Shown here piece by piece: positions 10,581 through 22,279 of a stretch of 64,000 nt of DNA. Numbering within the stretch: position 1 is the stretch's first letter; every line of letters begins with the position of its first letter. Origin of the DNA: Branchiostoma floridae (Eukaryota > Chordata > Leptocardii > Amphioxiformes > Branchiostomatidae); the NCBI RefSeq assembly GCF_000003815.2, contig NC_049986.1:1976497-2040496 (forward strand). Direction: 5' to 3'. Position numbers and translations under genes: made by a program. Under the pieces are notes generated by a model that saw only the letters and a program-made list of their open reading frames with translations, made no database searches and had not been told where the DNA came from.

Positions 10581-11343
10581 TCACATCGGTAGCTGTGAAC
10601 TTCTCTCACTGTGGGTTCGCATGTGCCTCCGGAGATGACTTGAGGTACGGAAGCTCCTACTGCATTCTTTACACTGGTAGGGTTTCTCACCGGTATGAGT
10701 CATCACATGGCTCTTCAGGTTACCAAGCCGACTAAACTGCCTGCCGCACTCCTCACATTTATAAGGTTTCTCACCAGTGTGAGTCCTCATATGCCTCTTC
10801 AGACTACTCATCTCACTGAACTGTTTGCTGCATTCATCGCACCTATAGGGCTTCTCACCGGTATGAGTCCGCATGTGTATCTTCAGACCATCCAACACAT
10901 TAAACTGTTTCCTGCATTCTTCGCACTTATAGGGCTTCTCTCCGGTGTGAGTCCGCATATGACTCTTCAGATGATACATCCTACTAAACTGATTTCCGCA
11001 ATCCTCACATTTGAATGGTTTTTCCTCAGTATGAGTCCTCATATGGCTCTTCATACTGCCCTGGTCACTAAACTGTTTGCTACACTTATCACACTTATAA
11101 GGTCTCTCACCGGTGTGGGTTCTCATATGTCTCTTCAGATTACCTAGCCGACTAAACTGTTTGCTGCACTCCTCACATCTTAACGGTCTCTCGCCAGTGT
11201 AAGAACGCATATGTCTCTTTAAGCCACTCAGTCGATGAAACTTCTTGTCACACTCGCCACACTTGTGTGTACGCGGAAGATCCTCTCCACGTCCATTACT
11301 TCCCTTCTCTTTTTCTAGATGAGATACTTGCCGGGGTCGCCAT
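10581..11343 (-). pseudogene. ZNF1: C2H2 zinc-finger gene with a disrupted start
   Basis: Eight C2H2 fingers with TGEKPY linkers run in one open frame to TGA. Proteins of this type bind DNA in the nucleus; the target is unknown. The family start, ATGGCGACCCCGGC right after a splice acceptor, is present at 11343, but one extra base just downstream puts it out of frame, and that frame stops after 15 codons. The finger frame is open further upstream (to an ATG at 11384), but that ATG lies before the acceptor and should be intronic. Finger 1 also has Tyr instead of its last His (HMRSY). Finger cores are otherwise intact: SRLGNLKRH, SDQGSMKSH, SRMYHLKSH, NVLDGLKIH, SEMSSLKRH, SRLGNLKSH, RTSSHLRRH. 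It could still be translated from an internal Met or alternative first exon; a recent pseudogene is more likely. Confidence 0.7.
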
Positions 11344-11384
11344 GTTGAATAGGACACTGCTGAAATGGAAATGAATGTTAACAT

Positions 11385-13190
11385 TTAGAAAAGTCTACTC
11401 AGCTGACAAGCACATGCAACTTTAAGTTGATTTATGAAAATTATTGCTGCCTTCTTACAAACGATTTTTTTATGATGTTCTGCATGATTGAAACCGCCTT
11501 GCAATCATTAGTACTGCAGGTTTTAAGAATATTTGTGGTTGCAGTAGTTTCTAAAAGTTAGGTGTTTTGATGTTGTTTACAGGCAGTGAAAAGGGGTCAA
11601 AGGGGCACCACCTATGTTTTGATCCCGTATAACGTGATTTCTAAAGAGGCTGGGTAATTATTCAAATGTGAGTTTTTCATGTACTGAAAACTCAGGTGGG
11701 AGATATTTGACAGCCTGTTTCTGTCATGATTCCCATTGTTAAGAATAGACAATAAAAATACCGAAATTTGCCCTGCAGGTGTTTGCGTACCGATAAAACC
11801 GGTTCTGAGGTTCTGTTTGAACAAAACACCCCAGGGGGATTAGACACCCTGATTTGCATTGAGAGAGATCAGACAAAATCTATGAAGCGCAGGGCAGTAC
11901 AGTAGACTACATGCCGAAATGTAAACGCATTGCAAGCTTTATGGGCATTAGACAAAGCTGTACAGGACAAGAAGTTGATATACATTGTTCACGATATAAT
12001 GATCAACGCACAGAGCTTTTTACATTACTTTCCGCTTGCTCTAAAGAATTTGCTACTCTCTGTTCGATAGATAAATTCAACTATATTCTAGGAGGCGATA
12101 ACCCACTACTGTGTACAAGCAGGCAAATATATACAGGAATATTTATACCGTAGAACCAATAGTGTAAATAACAAGATAAACCCAATATGTTGACTTATTC
12201 ACAGCTGTAGATATCCATATATGTCTGTTTAGTTGTACTGTAAGTGGTTGTAATAGATATAACAAAAGTCACTGTACTTTTGTCATATCAATAAAGATTT
12301 CTCTATTTATTTCTCTATTTATTCTCTATGATTTGTTTCATCTTACTATATCATAACAATCAGGTTGTGGCCTGTTTTCAGGTGTCCCTGGACACACAAA
12401 AATATCCTTGCTGAGACATTCACACAAAAGATTACTTGTATTTAGGTCAACGAAAAATAGAATTATCCTTCTTTAGTCCAATGTTGTGTAACGCATTATC
12501 TTAAATGCTCAGCAGGCAGTTTATATTAGCTATTGGAAACGCCTACAAATTATCAACGTATTGTGGTCGAAGTCAAAGGTCTTCATTCTACAAAACACAT
12601 AAATACTTTAATGTCTAACCTGTGTTTCTACATGTAAAGTGGGACGACGATTCTGGCAGCTTCAGCTTTGTCCTTCCCTCTTATCTATTATCGGGGCGGG
12701 ATACATAATATAGGTCAAAGTTCATATTGTACGCCTGATTACCCATCAAACGTACATTTTATTTCGGTTACCATAGGTAGGGATTACCTTCTGTCAAGGT
12801 TTTGTACTACTTTATCTGTATTTATGGTAATCAAGTATATAGCTGTTATAACACACCAACTTTGCAGCCACATACTCAGACTCCGTGGAACCATGTCCCC
12901 TAAACGCATAATGGAATGCACCAAACCCACGAAATGGAGTCAACGACCTGGCCGATTCGGCCATCAATGAGGTAGAAGAACACAGTTTTTCGCCTATGGG
13001 GATTTACTTTGTCAAGGACCCAAAGATGACACCAAGCTTAAAAAAAGTAGCCTCAACCAAACCGACTAATTACAGGGTACGGATTATTGTGGACTCCTGC
13101 CCTAATTTCACCCTGCTGTCAATTCGTGTTTTGAGTTCCCCTTTGCACCGTCTTCATAAGACTGAAAACGGTGAAGACTGCAGTATGTGA
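11385..13190. other. Upstream region of ZNF1, no CCAAT/81-bp block
   Basis: Unlike ZNF2-4, this 1.8-kb stretch shows neither the CCAAT/splice-donor block nor the 81-bp array. A TTTCTCTATTTA microrepeat is near 12300. I see no exon or known element. Confidence 0.5.
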
Positions 13191-14550
13191 GGAAGACAAG
13201 CCAACCTAGCTATAGTCGGTACATGGATCATAAGCGACACCTATTCGTTGGTTACAATACTGCAGCATTATTCACATTGGAGTCGTACAGAACTGCAACG
13301 AATTAATAGGGGTCGCTTGTGATCCATGTAAAGATTCCAGTAGGACAAAATATCCCAGCCCATACTGCAATGACACCATAATTCTCTGCGTAACTTCTAC
13401 AACAACTCAATTTTAAATCAATTGTTTCTATTTTCATATGATTGAATCTAACAGTTCATCTAGTTAAAAAAGGGAAGGAATGCTAGAAAAGCCTGTCCGT
13501 CATGATCACTCGGGAAGAATTACGATCCTTCACTCAACATCAGCTTTGAGAACTCATATGATTACGTATGGCAACTTTTACTTGACTGTTCATCCACTTT
13601 CATAATCAATAGTCCGTATCTCTTGTTCTTGACCTTGAGGCTTAGCCGAACCACCTAAACACATTTGTACTAGGAATCGCCCCAGCTGTCTGCTTTCTAA
13701 ATCCGCCTTTTCTTTTGCTGAGGGGGCTAGAATGAACGATTGTAGCTTTCTTGTCACCTTTGAGTTTCACTAATGTTCCATACGTAGGTTTATTATCGGT
13801 GATTTTATAATCTCTTATCGACTCAAATTACTAACAAAAACTTTGCCATTACATGTGATTTCAAATCTTTCGATAAACACTTCTTCGCGTCATATAAACT
13901 TCGTTTGGTTACCAACGCATTCAACTTAGTATTGATTATTAAAAGGTAAAGAAGAAACAGAAATACACAAGCAAATAAGTCATTATTTCTTTTCCATTCC
14001 ACTGCTTACAGCAAGAAATACGTTCGTTAAGAAACGATTTCATATCTGAGAAAAGCATGTCAATAATACTACTATAAACTGCCAGGTCAAAGACTAAAAC
14101 GACTGTTATAAATACTATAAACTGCTGTTTAAACAATAGTGTGCCTACCCGTTTCGTTCAGCACATTCATACAGACACACACACGCAGTGTAATAGCCTC
14201 TACCAGGCTCCACATGTTGCTGGAAAATAGTAGGAACTTGACAAATACGACAGATAACAGTCACGTACATGTATGTCATGTCGATAATTGTAGTTTGGGG
14301 CCGGCTGACTCATCTGGTGTGTTGTCTGTCTGTTTGACCATTTTCTATTGGCATTTGGAGTCTCGTAGAGGCTAACGAAAGGAAACAGTTGTAAATTGTA
14401 TTTAATTTGCCTCAGCACGATGTTTAGGGTAGACCTTTCAAAATCACTGACCAATGGAATTCCAAAAAGGCTAAATATCCGCCATCTGCAAGCAGACTTA
14501 TCTACGTATACCGGACGCAGGGATGTATCCAAAGAGCCAAAATGTGTCAC
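13190..14550 (-). mobile_element. Palindrome-containing repeat, inverted copy
   Basis: This is the minus-strand counterpart of 6405-7060. The 111-bp palindrome is at 13220-13330, and the opposite end (GTTTCCTTTCGTTAGCCTCT, CCGGTATACGTAGATAAG on the minus strand) is at about 14370-14530. An internal GTGCCTACCCGTTTCGTTCA at 14141 recurs at 23653. It lies directly upstream of the ZNF2 promoter block, as the 23.1-23.7 kb copy does for ZNF3, so it may have been duplicated with the genes. Confidence 0.55.
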
Positions 14551-14562
14551 CCCGGAGAAGGT

Positions 14563-15225
14563 TCCGGTTCGGAATTTCAAGTGTCTAGATATCTAAATAG
14601 TCCCTAAGAATAAGACGCAAATCAGAGGTTGTCTCCATAGTTTTGGCTCTAGATTTTTCGGCTATCGCTTTAGAAGTCTATAATCTTTTATACTTCTCCA
14701 AATGCTTGTTGTTCGTAGCGTTTTATGGTGTCGGAGATTTGATCGTGCGGCGAACACTTCCTGGTATTAGTGCGCGCGATAGCGGTAAAGCGTTTCGTCG
14801 CCTGATTACCCAGATCATGCGTTCTATGTGCGTTTTGGGTGTTTTAGCGCCATCGGAGCTTGCGGAAAACGTATCGGATAACTTTTTTTCCTTTTTACTC
14901 AGTATACAGAAGAAGTCTTGACCTTCATTGCCATATCAGTCATTATCCCAGGAAAAATCATTTTTTCCGTGTAGCGGCCTGTAAAAAATGGCCCCAAATT
15001 AGCAATTTTTGGATGAAAAGCACATATTTTTGATGGTTTTTACCAAAAATAACATTTCTACAGAAAATGTCAAATGAGTCTGTCGGTCAGCGACAACACA
15101 CCCTTTTCCATCGGAAACATTGAATTATCCGAAAAACGATGTTTTGAGAAGCGTTATTGCTTTTCTCAGAGACAGTCAAATCGGCCCAAAATCCTAAAAA
15201 AAACTCCGAACCGGAACCAGAATTT
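14563..15225. mobile_element. ~660-bp element with GGTTCCGGTTCGGA inverted ends
   Basis: GGTTCCGGTTCGGAATTTCAA at the left end is matched in inverted form by TCCGAACCGGAACCAGAATT at the right end. The element sits between the palindrome repeat and the ZNF2 promoter block and is absent at the same place upstream of ZNF3. A 92-residue open frame inside (14643-14921) resembles nothing I recognise. A non-autonomous DNA transposon is the simplest reading. Confidence 0.5.
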
Positions 15226-15259
15226 GAACTACCTGAAACGTCCATGACCTTTGACCGTT

Positions 15260-15456
15260 ATATGTAATTAGGGCTATTGTTAGGTTAGACCATACAGGAG
15301 GTGGGGCTTGCATAGATTAGCTCATTAGTCAAGCCCTGATTGGTTGACGCTGATTAGATTAGTCCTCTCATTGGCTAAGCAGATATTCCATTGTTATGTT
15401 AGTTAAGCTCGGAGGATGAAGTTGTCTGCTCAGTCAGTTCGAGACCTTGGAGTCAG
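15260..15456 (+). promoter_or_regulatory. Putative ZNF2 promoter and non-coding first exon
   Basis: Inverted CCAAT boxes (CTGATTGGTTG, CTCATTGGCTAAG) are followed by a conserved stretch ending TTCGAGACCTTGGAGTCAG|GTATGT, a strong splice donor. The block is conserved upstream of ZNF2, ZNF3 (23700-23909) and ZNF4 (42593-42795, minus strand), each in the sense orientation of the gene and, leaving out the LINE, about 1.1-1.3 kb before the acceptor of the start exon. No TATA box is evident. No transcript evidence is available; it could also be a dispersed repeat. Confidence 0.45.
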
Positions 15457-15850
15457 GTATGTGAACGTGCATGTTAGATAGTCCCTCTGTAGCATGTAAG
15501 GTTGTGTAGTTTGTAGTGTAATACTTTGATTATGGAGTCAGGTATGTGAACGTGTTAGATAGTCCCTCTGTAGCATGTAAGGTTGTGTAGTTTGTAGTGT
15601 AATACTTTGATTATGGAGTCAGGTATGTGAACGTGCTAGATAGTCCCTCTGTAGCATGTAAGGTTGTGTAGTTTGTAGTGTAATACTTTGATTATGGAGT
15701 CAGGTATGTGAACGTGTTAGATAGTCCCTCTGTAGCATGTAAGGTTGTGTAGCTTGTAGTGTAATACTTTGATTATGGAGTCAGGTATGTGAACGTGTTA
15801 GATAGTCTCTCTGTGGCATGTAAGGTTGTGTGGCTTGTAGTGTAATACTG
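15449..15850 (+). repeat. 81-bp tandem array, five units, each with a splice-donor motif
   Basis: Units start at 15449, 15534, 15615, 15696 and 15777. The first is 85 bp through a 4-bp insertion; the others are exactly 81. Each begins GGAGTCAGGTATGTGAACG and ends GTGTAATACTTTGATTAT. Units are nearly identical, so amplification or homogenisation is recent. The same unit occurs at 23902-24303 and, on the minus strand, at 38357-38593. Confidence 0.85.
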
Positions 15851-16167
15851 TTAGCTAACACGCCTTGGCTAGTCTGTTGGCTGTTCTTCTATTTTTGAGT
15901 GTATCCCATCCCAAGTCCGAGACTAGTTTAGTGGCGCTTGACTGTTAGGTATATTTAAAAGAAATCTGGCTGCTCTTTTTTTGGACCGCTTCTGGTTTGG
16001 AAATGTGGTCTTTATGATGAGGATCCCACGCTGCACAAATGTAACGTATGCCGTTTTCTGACTGCCTTTTTCAGATCTCAGATCTCCCCGAAAGACAAAA
16101 GCCAGCACTACTAGAAGTCTACGAAGGAAGCTAATGCATGTGTAAGTCCTTTTACAGAAGGCAGCAC

Positions 16168-16352
16168 GCATGTGCGGCGACAGGAACTCTAGGTAAATTA
16201 TGTCAAAGAGTAAGGCACACAAAAAGTAAACAGTCATTGTCTTGGCCATTGTTTCGATTTGCATAATAACGCCCGGACGGGTTTTGTTTACTTTTGTGGG
16301 CCTAACCCTTTGACACATTACCTAGAATTCCTGTCGCCGCACATGCGTTTTG
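16168..16352. repeat. Large inverted repeat (hairpin) in ZNF2 intron 1
   Basis: GCATGTGCGGCGACAGGAAC at the left pairs with TTCCTGTCGCCGCACATGC at the right. The arms are about 60 bp with a few mismatches and enclose a ~55-bp loop (TTGGCCATTGTTTCGATTTG ... GACGGGTTTT). The region lies about 200-380 bp upstream of the ZNF2 start exon. Confidence 0.65.
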
Positions 16353-16567
16353 ACTTCTGGGAAAGGGCTTATTGCAAGGATGTTTCTTTCATAAAAAAAC
16401 GATTTCATTATAATAACAGACCCTACCGTTTGTGATGAGGCAGCAAAACTTTCCATATACTAACTTAGTAATACTAAGCGTTACTTGTAAGTGAATTGTG
16501 TCAACAATTCAACAGTTTCCTTCCTAAATTCATTTTTGTTCCTTACAGTGTGAGAGACCTACTCAAC

Positions 16568-17586
<1,019 letters not shown>

Positions 17587-17913
17587 TGGCCACAGGCTTC
17601 TGTTAACCAATGTGAAGACTAAAACTTTAATTTGCTGTTCTGTTGAAGTTTAGGAATTGTGATGATTTTATCATAGGAAATATTTCAGTCAAATTGAATA
17701 CGAGATTGGAAAAGAAGTTTTGTGACATTTCTCAGTTTTTAATTTAGTTAGGACTTAGCGCTTACGATGTTGCACTCCCCTTGTTTGTATTGTTACAGTA
17801 TAAAACTTGCAAGTAACTTTTTGGGAACTCCACACCTCTACTTTTAGACAGGATGATGATGTATAATGGTGATGATGGTTCGATAGTTTGCACAAGACTT
17901 TATGTAATAGAAC

Positions 17914-19115
17914 CAGGGCTTTAGCCAGCTCGAGATTTTTTTCCGTCAGCCAATTCCCATTGACGGAAAATTCTTGTCAAGAATCTTTTTTTTTCCGTCA
18001 TCGCGTAAAAATTTCCGTCATTGACTGCAAAAATGTCTACCTCGTCGGATATAAATGCTGTCATTGGGAGAAAATATGACACCACGCTGACGTTTTGTAA
18101 TAATGTGAACAGTAAAACATCGTTTCTTTGCGTTTTCCCCGCAAAAACATGGCGCTAAAATCAACTCGTGGGGTATGCAAATCTAACATTACATATTCTC
18201 AATACGCACTGTTGATTGGTTGATCGTAACATCTGGAGGGGCGTCTCCTCAGATCCCGCGCTCTGATTGGTAAAGCTATGGATACCGACCCACGATGCAC
18301 CGCGCGCACCAGCGTTCAAATATTTTATTTGTTTGAAAATGTTACATTTGTATTAGGCAGGAGAACGCTATATTTTTCTATTACACGACAATTTTCTAAT
18401 TAGGAACACAATTACTCAAAGACTCTTTTGAGAAAACATGCATTCATATACTGATTTATGGTGCATTTGGGGGAATTTTGGCGTTCAATTAACCCGGAAG
18501 TGTGCCAACAACAACGTGGCGTGGGTATCTCATCTGTGTCGCTGCAAAATTAGCGTTTTCTCGTCAAAACAAAAACAAAATTCCCGCTGAAGAGAACCGT
18601 GCAACATTTTAGATCCTAAAGAATATGTTTTTGATCAAACTATTTGTGGATAGCATGATGTGCCGGTTCTTTTATAGCTGCGACTGGCACCTTGCGTTGT
18701 CGCAAGCGGCGCGGCTGGGCGAGCGAAAATAATTTGTACGGCCGCCAGCCCCGGCACGCTAGCGTACAAGTTAGGTTTTGATGAGTGTCAAGATTCCAAA
18801 CAAAGTTCGTAGAATGCACTGTTCTAGGAGTGAGACCTTGAAAAACGGGTTTTTAATGAGATTATCGTATGCGAAAGGGTGCCGACACACAATCGTCTAC
18901 AATCATGACAATAGCAAAACAAACAGTGTGTGGCTTTCTGACAATGGGCTGTCCGGGCGTCCCCAAGCCGTAGCTTCCCTCTTTTCAACTTGGCCTCCTT
19001 GCTTCAATCAACGATTTTTTTCCGTCAAGGTTGACGGAATGGTTGAAATTTTTTTCCGTCACACGCAGCAAATTTCCGTGAATTGACGGAAAAACGGACG
19101 CTGGCTAAAGCCCTG
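17914..19115. mobile_element. Non-autonomous hAT-like transposon, 1202 bp, with 8-bp TSD
   Basis: The ends are perfectly inverted: CAGGGCTTTAGCCAGC on the left and GCTGGCTAAAGCCCTG on the right. They are flanked by identical AATAGAAC at 17906-17913 and 19116-19123. CAGGG-type ends with an 8-bp target duplication are the signature of the hAT superfamily. Subterminal TTTCCGTCA motifs are repeated at both ends, as hAT transposase sites often are. No transposase frame is present, so it must have moved in trans. It is inserted in the ZNF2 3' region. The undamaged ends suggest a fairly recent insertion. Confidence 0.9.
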
Positions 19116-19695
19116 AATAGAACCGAATTGATATTGATGCACGAAACGTCTACCTGTAATAATACGTATTTTAAGTTTGCCATTTTCTAGGTTACGTTAG
19201 ATCGTCAGATTACAGTAGTTTGGTGGTACGAAGAAGAGTGCGTGTTTAGTAGATGTTATTCTAGATATAAGATATTTGAGTTTATAAAACATCGCTAAAT
19301 GTACATGGCGCGGACTGGGACTGTTTATCGGTTCTTTGAAGAGTAGGTAACATGTTCACCTGTCTGTCAAAGTAACAATTATTGAGTTTTCTTGGAAAAT
19401 ATTGTCGCCAAAATCGGAAATGTGTTGTTCATGTACATTGTATTGAACCCCTTTCTTTCTATATATAGCTTACAAATGTAAATAAGTCTTAGAGTCTTAA
19501 ATTGACTAGACAACAACTTCAGTCGAATCGACCTTCTAACAACTGCTATCCCTCTTAAGATTTTGTAATAAACCTGCCGTACTTTCAACTTTGAGTCATG
19601 TCATCTCTATCATTGTTAGGAATCAGCTGTAATAGACTATTTAACGTTAACATGAAGATGTGCTGTAGGATCAATAGACCATCTGACATATCTCC

Positions 19696-19701
19696 AATAA
19701 A
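19696..19701 (+). terminator. Poly(A) signal of the ZNF2 unit
   Basis: AATAAA inside CTCCAATAAAAGGCAACATG, matched by TTCAATAAAAGGCAACATAC at ZNF3 and by the inverted form at ZNF4. It lies about 2.1 kb after the last finger, 1.2 kb of which is the hAT insertion. Confidence 0.55.
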
Positions 19702-19979
19702 AGGCAACATGTCTCAAAGGTATGGTTTGATTTGTATATCTTTTTCTCGATCCCAATGACGCACATGTATGAACCCTGGTTGACAGAAGACATCGCAGCA
19801 TGCAGACGTTTTCCTTATTTGGACATGCTATTCGCCTTGACCAATGGGCATCAGGGCTTCTTAGCCTATTCTATTTTTGCATACATTTAAAATGACCTTT
19901 AAGACACTAGTTTACATTAAAAAGGCAGATATTTAAGCGCCGGGCGAGGAGCCCATGTAACACCATTAAAAGCGTAACA

Positions 19980-21064
19980 AACTAGAAAGGCCGACATTTG
20001 CTTAGGAGCAAATACAGCATATTGCAATCCATCTTCATCCTTGAAAAAATCCCATAATTCAACAATTTAAATTAATGTCGCTCAAAGGGAAAATGAAGTA
20101 CTGTGGGCACTTGTCCTACACACCTTCATGCCGAATTTTAGGTCATTTGGTTTCAATATAAGGGCATAGGAGCAAAAAATATATATTTTTTAGTTAAAAA
20201 TGGCTAAAAATCCCAAAATAACTCATTTTATAAGCGCTCTATGAATGATGTGTTGATGGGGTCCTGTTGTCATATGTCCAATTTACCTTTCTACCAAATT
20301 TCAGGTCATTTGGATTAATTACAAGGGCATAGAAGCCAAAAATATACATTTTTAGTCAAAAATGACTGAAAACCCCAAAATAACTAATTTTTGAAGTGCT
20401 CTATGAAGAAAGTGTCAATGGGGTCCTGTGAGCATATGTTCAATGCACCTCTGTACCAAATTTCAGGTCATTTGGTATCTATACAAGGGCTAGGAGCAAA
20501 AAATATACATTTTTTAGTCAAAAATGGCCAAAAACCCTAAAATAACTCATTTTTGGAGTAAACAATGAATAAAACGTTGACGGAGTTCTGTGGCCATATG
20601 TCAAACGCACCTATGTACCAAATTTCAGGTCATTTGGTTTTAATACAAGGGCATAGGAGCCCAAAATATACATCTTTAGTCAAAAATGGCCAAAAAACCT
20701 AAAATAACTAATTTTTGAAGTGATCTATGAAGAAAGTGTTAATGGTTTTCTGTGCTCATATGCCCAATGCACCTCTGTACCAAATTTCAGGTCATTAGCT
20801 TGTAATACCAGGGCACAGGGGCCCAAAATATACATATTTTGTCCCAAAATGACAAAAAACCCTAAATATCATAAATTCTAGGGCCTCTATCAAGAAGGTG
20901 AAAAAATTTCTGGGGGTATTGGCTATTTCTACCACACTGCCAAATTTCAGCTCATTTGGCCCAAAAAGGAAAAAATTAATCCCATTTGAAGATTTGACAG
21001 GAGGAGAAGAGACAAAGGAAAAGCAATATATTGCAATCCCATACTATGTATGGATTGCAATATA
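19980..21064 (+). mobile_element. ~162-bp tandem-repeat element, copy 2
   Basis: It starts AACTAGAAAGGCCGACATTT, like copy 1. TTTCAGGTCATTTGG landmarks at 20138, 20301, 20463, 20625, 20787 and 20947 give a period of 160-163 bp. It ends with GGAGAAGAGACAAAGG and a hairpin (ATTGCAATCCCATAC...GTATGGATTGCAAT). The hairpin sequence differs from copy 1, and the 5' end differs in the same way. Non-coding. Confidence 0.7.
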
Positions 21065-21207
21065 ATAAAAAAACACAAGATTACTCTGAATATTTTGATA
21101 GTAACATGATAATTAATATTCTTCCATTGGAAGGCAGGTGGCACGTTTGATCGCATGTACGTATACTTGATATACCATTGTATGGTCTGTTGTAATTGTC
21201 CATATAG

Positions 21208-21641
21208 AATACAACACGGTGTATTCCGTGTCGACCAAGGTGTTAGCCCGACCACGGGTCGGATCGCCCGACGGCCGAAAGCTTGTGAAGCAGACACATA
21301 CGTGTACACTTCTGCTCCCAGGTCCAAGAGGGCTGAGACCGAGGGTGATGTGGAATACACCGTGTTGTATTTTATTTATGTCATACCCACCTGAGAAAAC
21401 CACGCGAAATGCGCCAGAAGTTGAACAAATTTGTTGCCCTCGAAAAAAAAAGCGTTGCAACAGTAATGTTCCAACGTCCGAATCTGGTATTTGAACTTTC
21501 GATGGCGCCGTACTCGGCCCACTCGAAACAGTTCGATTTATTCGAATGAAGCCCGTGTGATAACCCCGGGCCGTACGGAAAGTTACCAGCCGGTCCAGAA
21601 CACCCGTATCGAACGTTTTCGCGTCACAGGTATGACATAAA
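21208..21641. mobile_element. Two abutting small inverted-repeat elements
   Basis: The first, 21208-21371, is bounded by AATACAACACGGTGTATTCC and its complement. The second, about 21375-21641, is bounded by TTTATGTCATACC and GGTATGACATAAA. The surrounding sequence (GTACGTATACTTG...ATACCATTGTAT; AATGTTTACCATATAAG) recurs at 62840-62920 without this ~440-bp insert, which acts as an empty-site control. No coding content is seen. Confidence 0.65.
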
Positions 21642-22010
21642 AATGTTTACCATATAAGTGGATGAACAGTCAAGAAAAATCCTAAGTTGTCAGGATATCG
21701 GGTAAAGTTGTCTCGAAGCAAATGTTTGGGGTAAAAGATCGTCTTGTTTTCTGAGTGACCGGGCTTCTTTGACAGTCCCTTACTCGGTTTGCTTCCTAAT
21801 TTTTTACGCTTTTCACAAAGGCTGTTACGTTACAAAGATTCAGCTTTACATTTTCTTAGCTCAGGTAATTCAATTACAGTAACCTACAGACAATGGACAA
21901 GTGTGATCAGGTGATGTACACATTCCATTCCAGGTGTCTTTTTTAACACAACAACAAATATGTAAGATATTGAAGTTTTTCAACTGTAGTACAACACAAA
22001 TTATTCTCAC

Positions 22011-22118
22011 CTCGAATTTCCAGTCGCTCTTCCTCGACCTTCTTCAGGAGGGGATCCTCTAGATCACCTGCAGCATCAGCTGCCTGCCTCTGCCTCTTTT
22101 TTGTGGACCCCTTTTTTT
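22011..22118 (-). CDS. Partial coding exon next to an assembly gap, unknown gene
   Basis: On the minus strand one frame is open from the gap to a splice donor (CGAG|GTGAGAAT). It reads KKRQRQAADAAGDLEDPLLK followed by KVEEERLEIR, a charged, coiled-coil-like segment. The composition is strongly protein-like compared with the neighbourhood. The upstream part of the exon is lost in the gap, and I could not find a clear next exon to the left. I do not recognise the family. It may belong to a host gene or a cut-and-paste transposon ORF. Confidence 0.4.
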
Positions 22119-22119
22119 T

Positions 22120-22219
22120 NNNNNNNNNNNNNNNNNNNNNNNNNNNNNNNNNNNNNNNNNNNNNNNNNNNNNNNNNNNNNNNNNNNNNNNNNNNNNNNNN
22201 NNNNNNNNNNNNNNNNNNN
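22120..22219. other. Assembly gap (100 N)
   Basis: A run of exactly 100 N, a usual placeholder for a gap of unknown size, that truncates the minus-strand exon at 22011-22118. Confidence 0.99.
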
Positions 22220-22279
22220 GATCATTGTATATACATGCTTTCGTCAATGTAAGAGAAAGATTTTGAGATGTTAAGGTGT

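Noticed and set aside
14643-14921. A 92-residue frame as a possible small gene.
   Set aside because: It lies wholly within an inverted-repeat element and has no recognisable domain.
22050-22082. Resemblance to a cloning-vector polylinker (GGGGATCCTCTAGATCACCTGCAG) next to a gap.
   Set aside because: The match to the usual polylinker is broken, and on the minus strand the same bases continue an open, protein-like exon with a splice donor, which explains them better.
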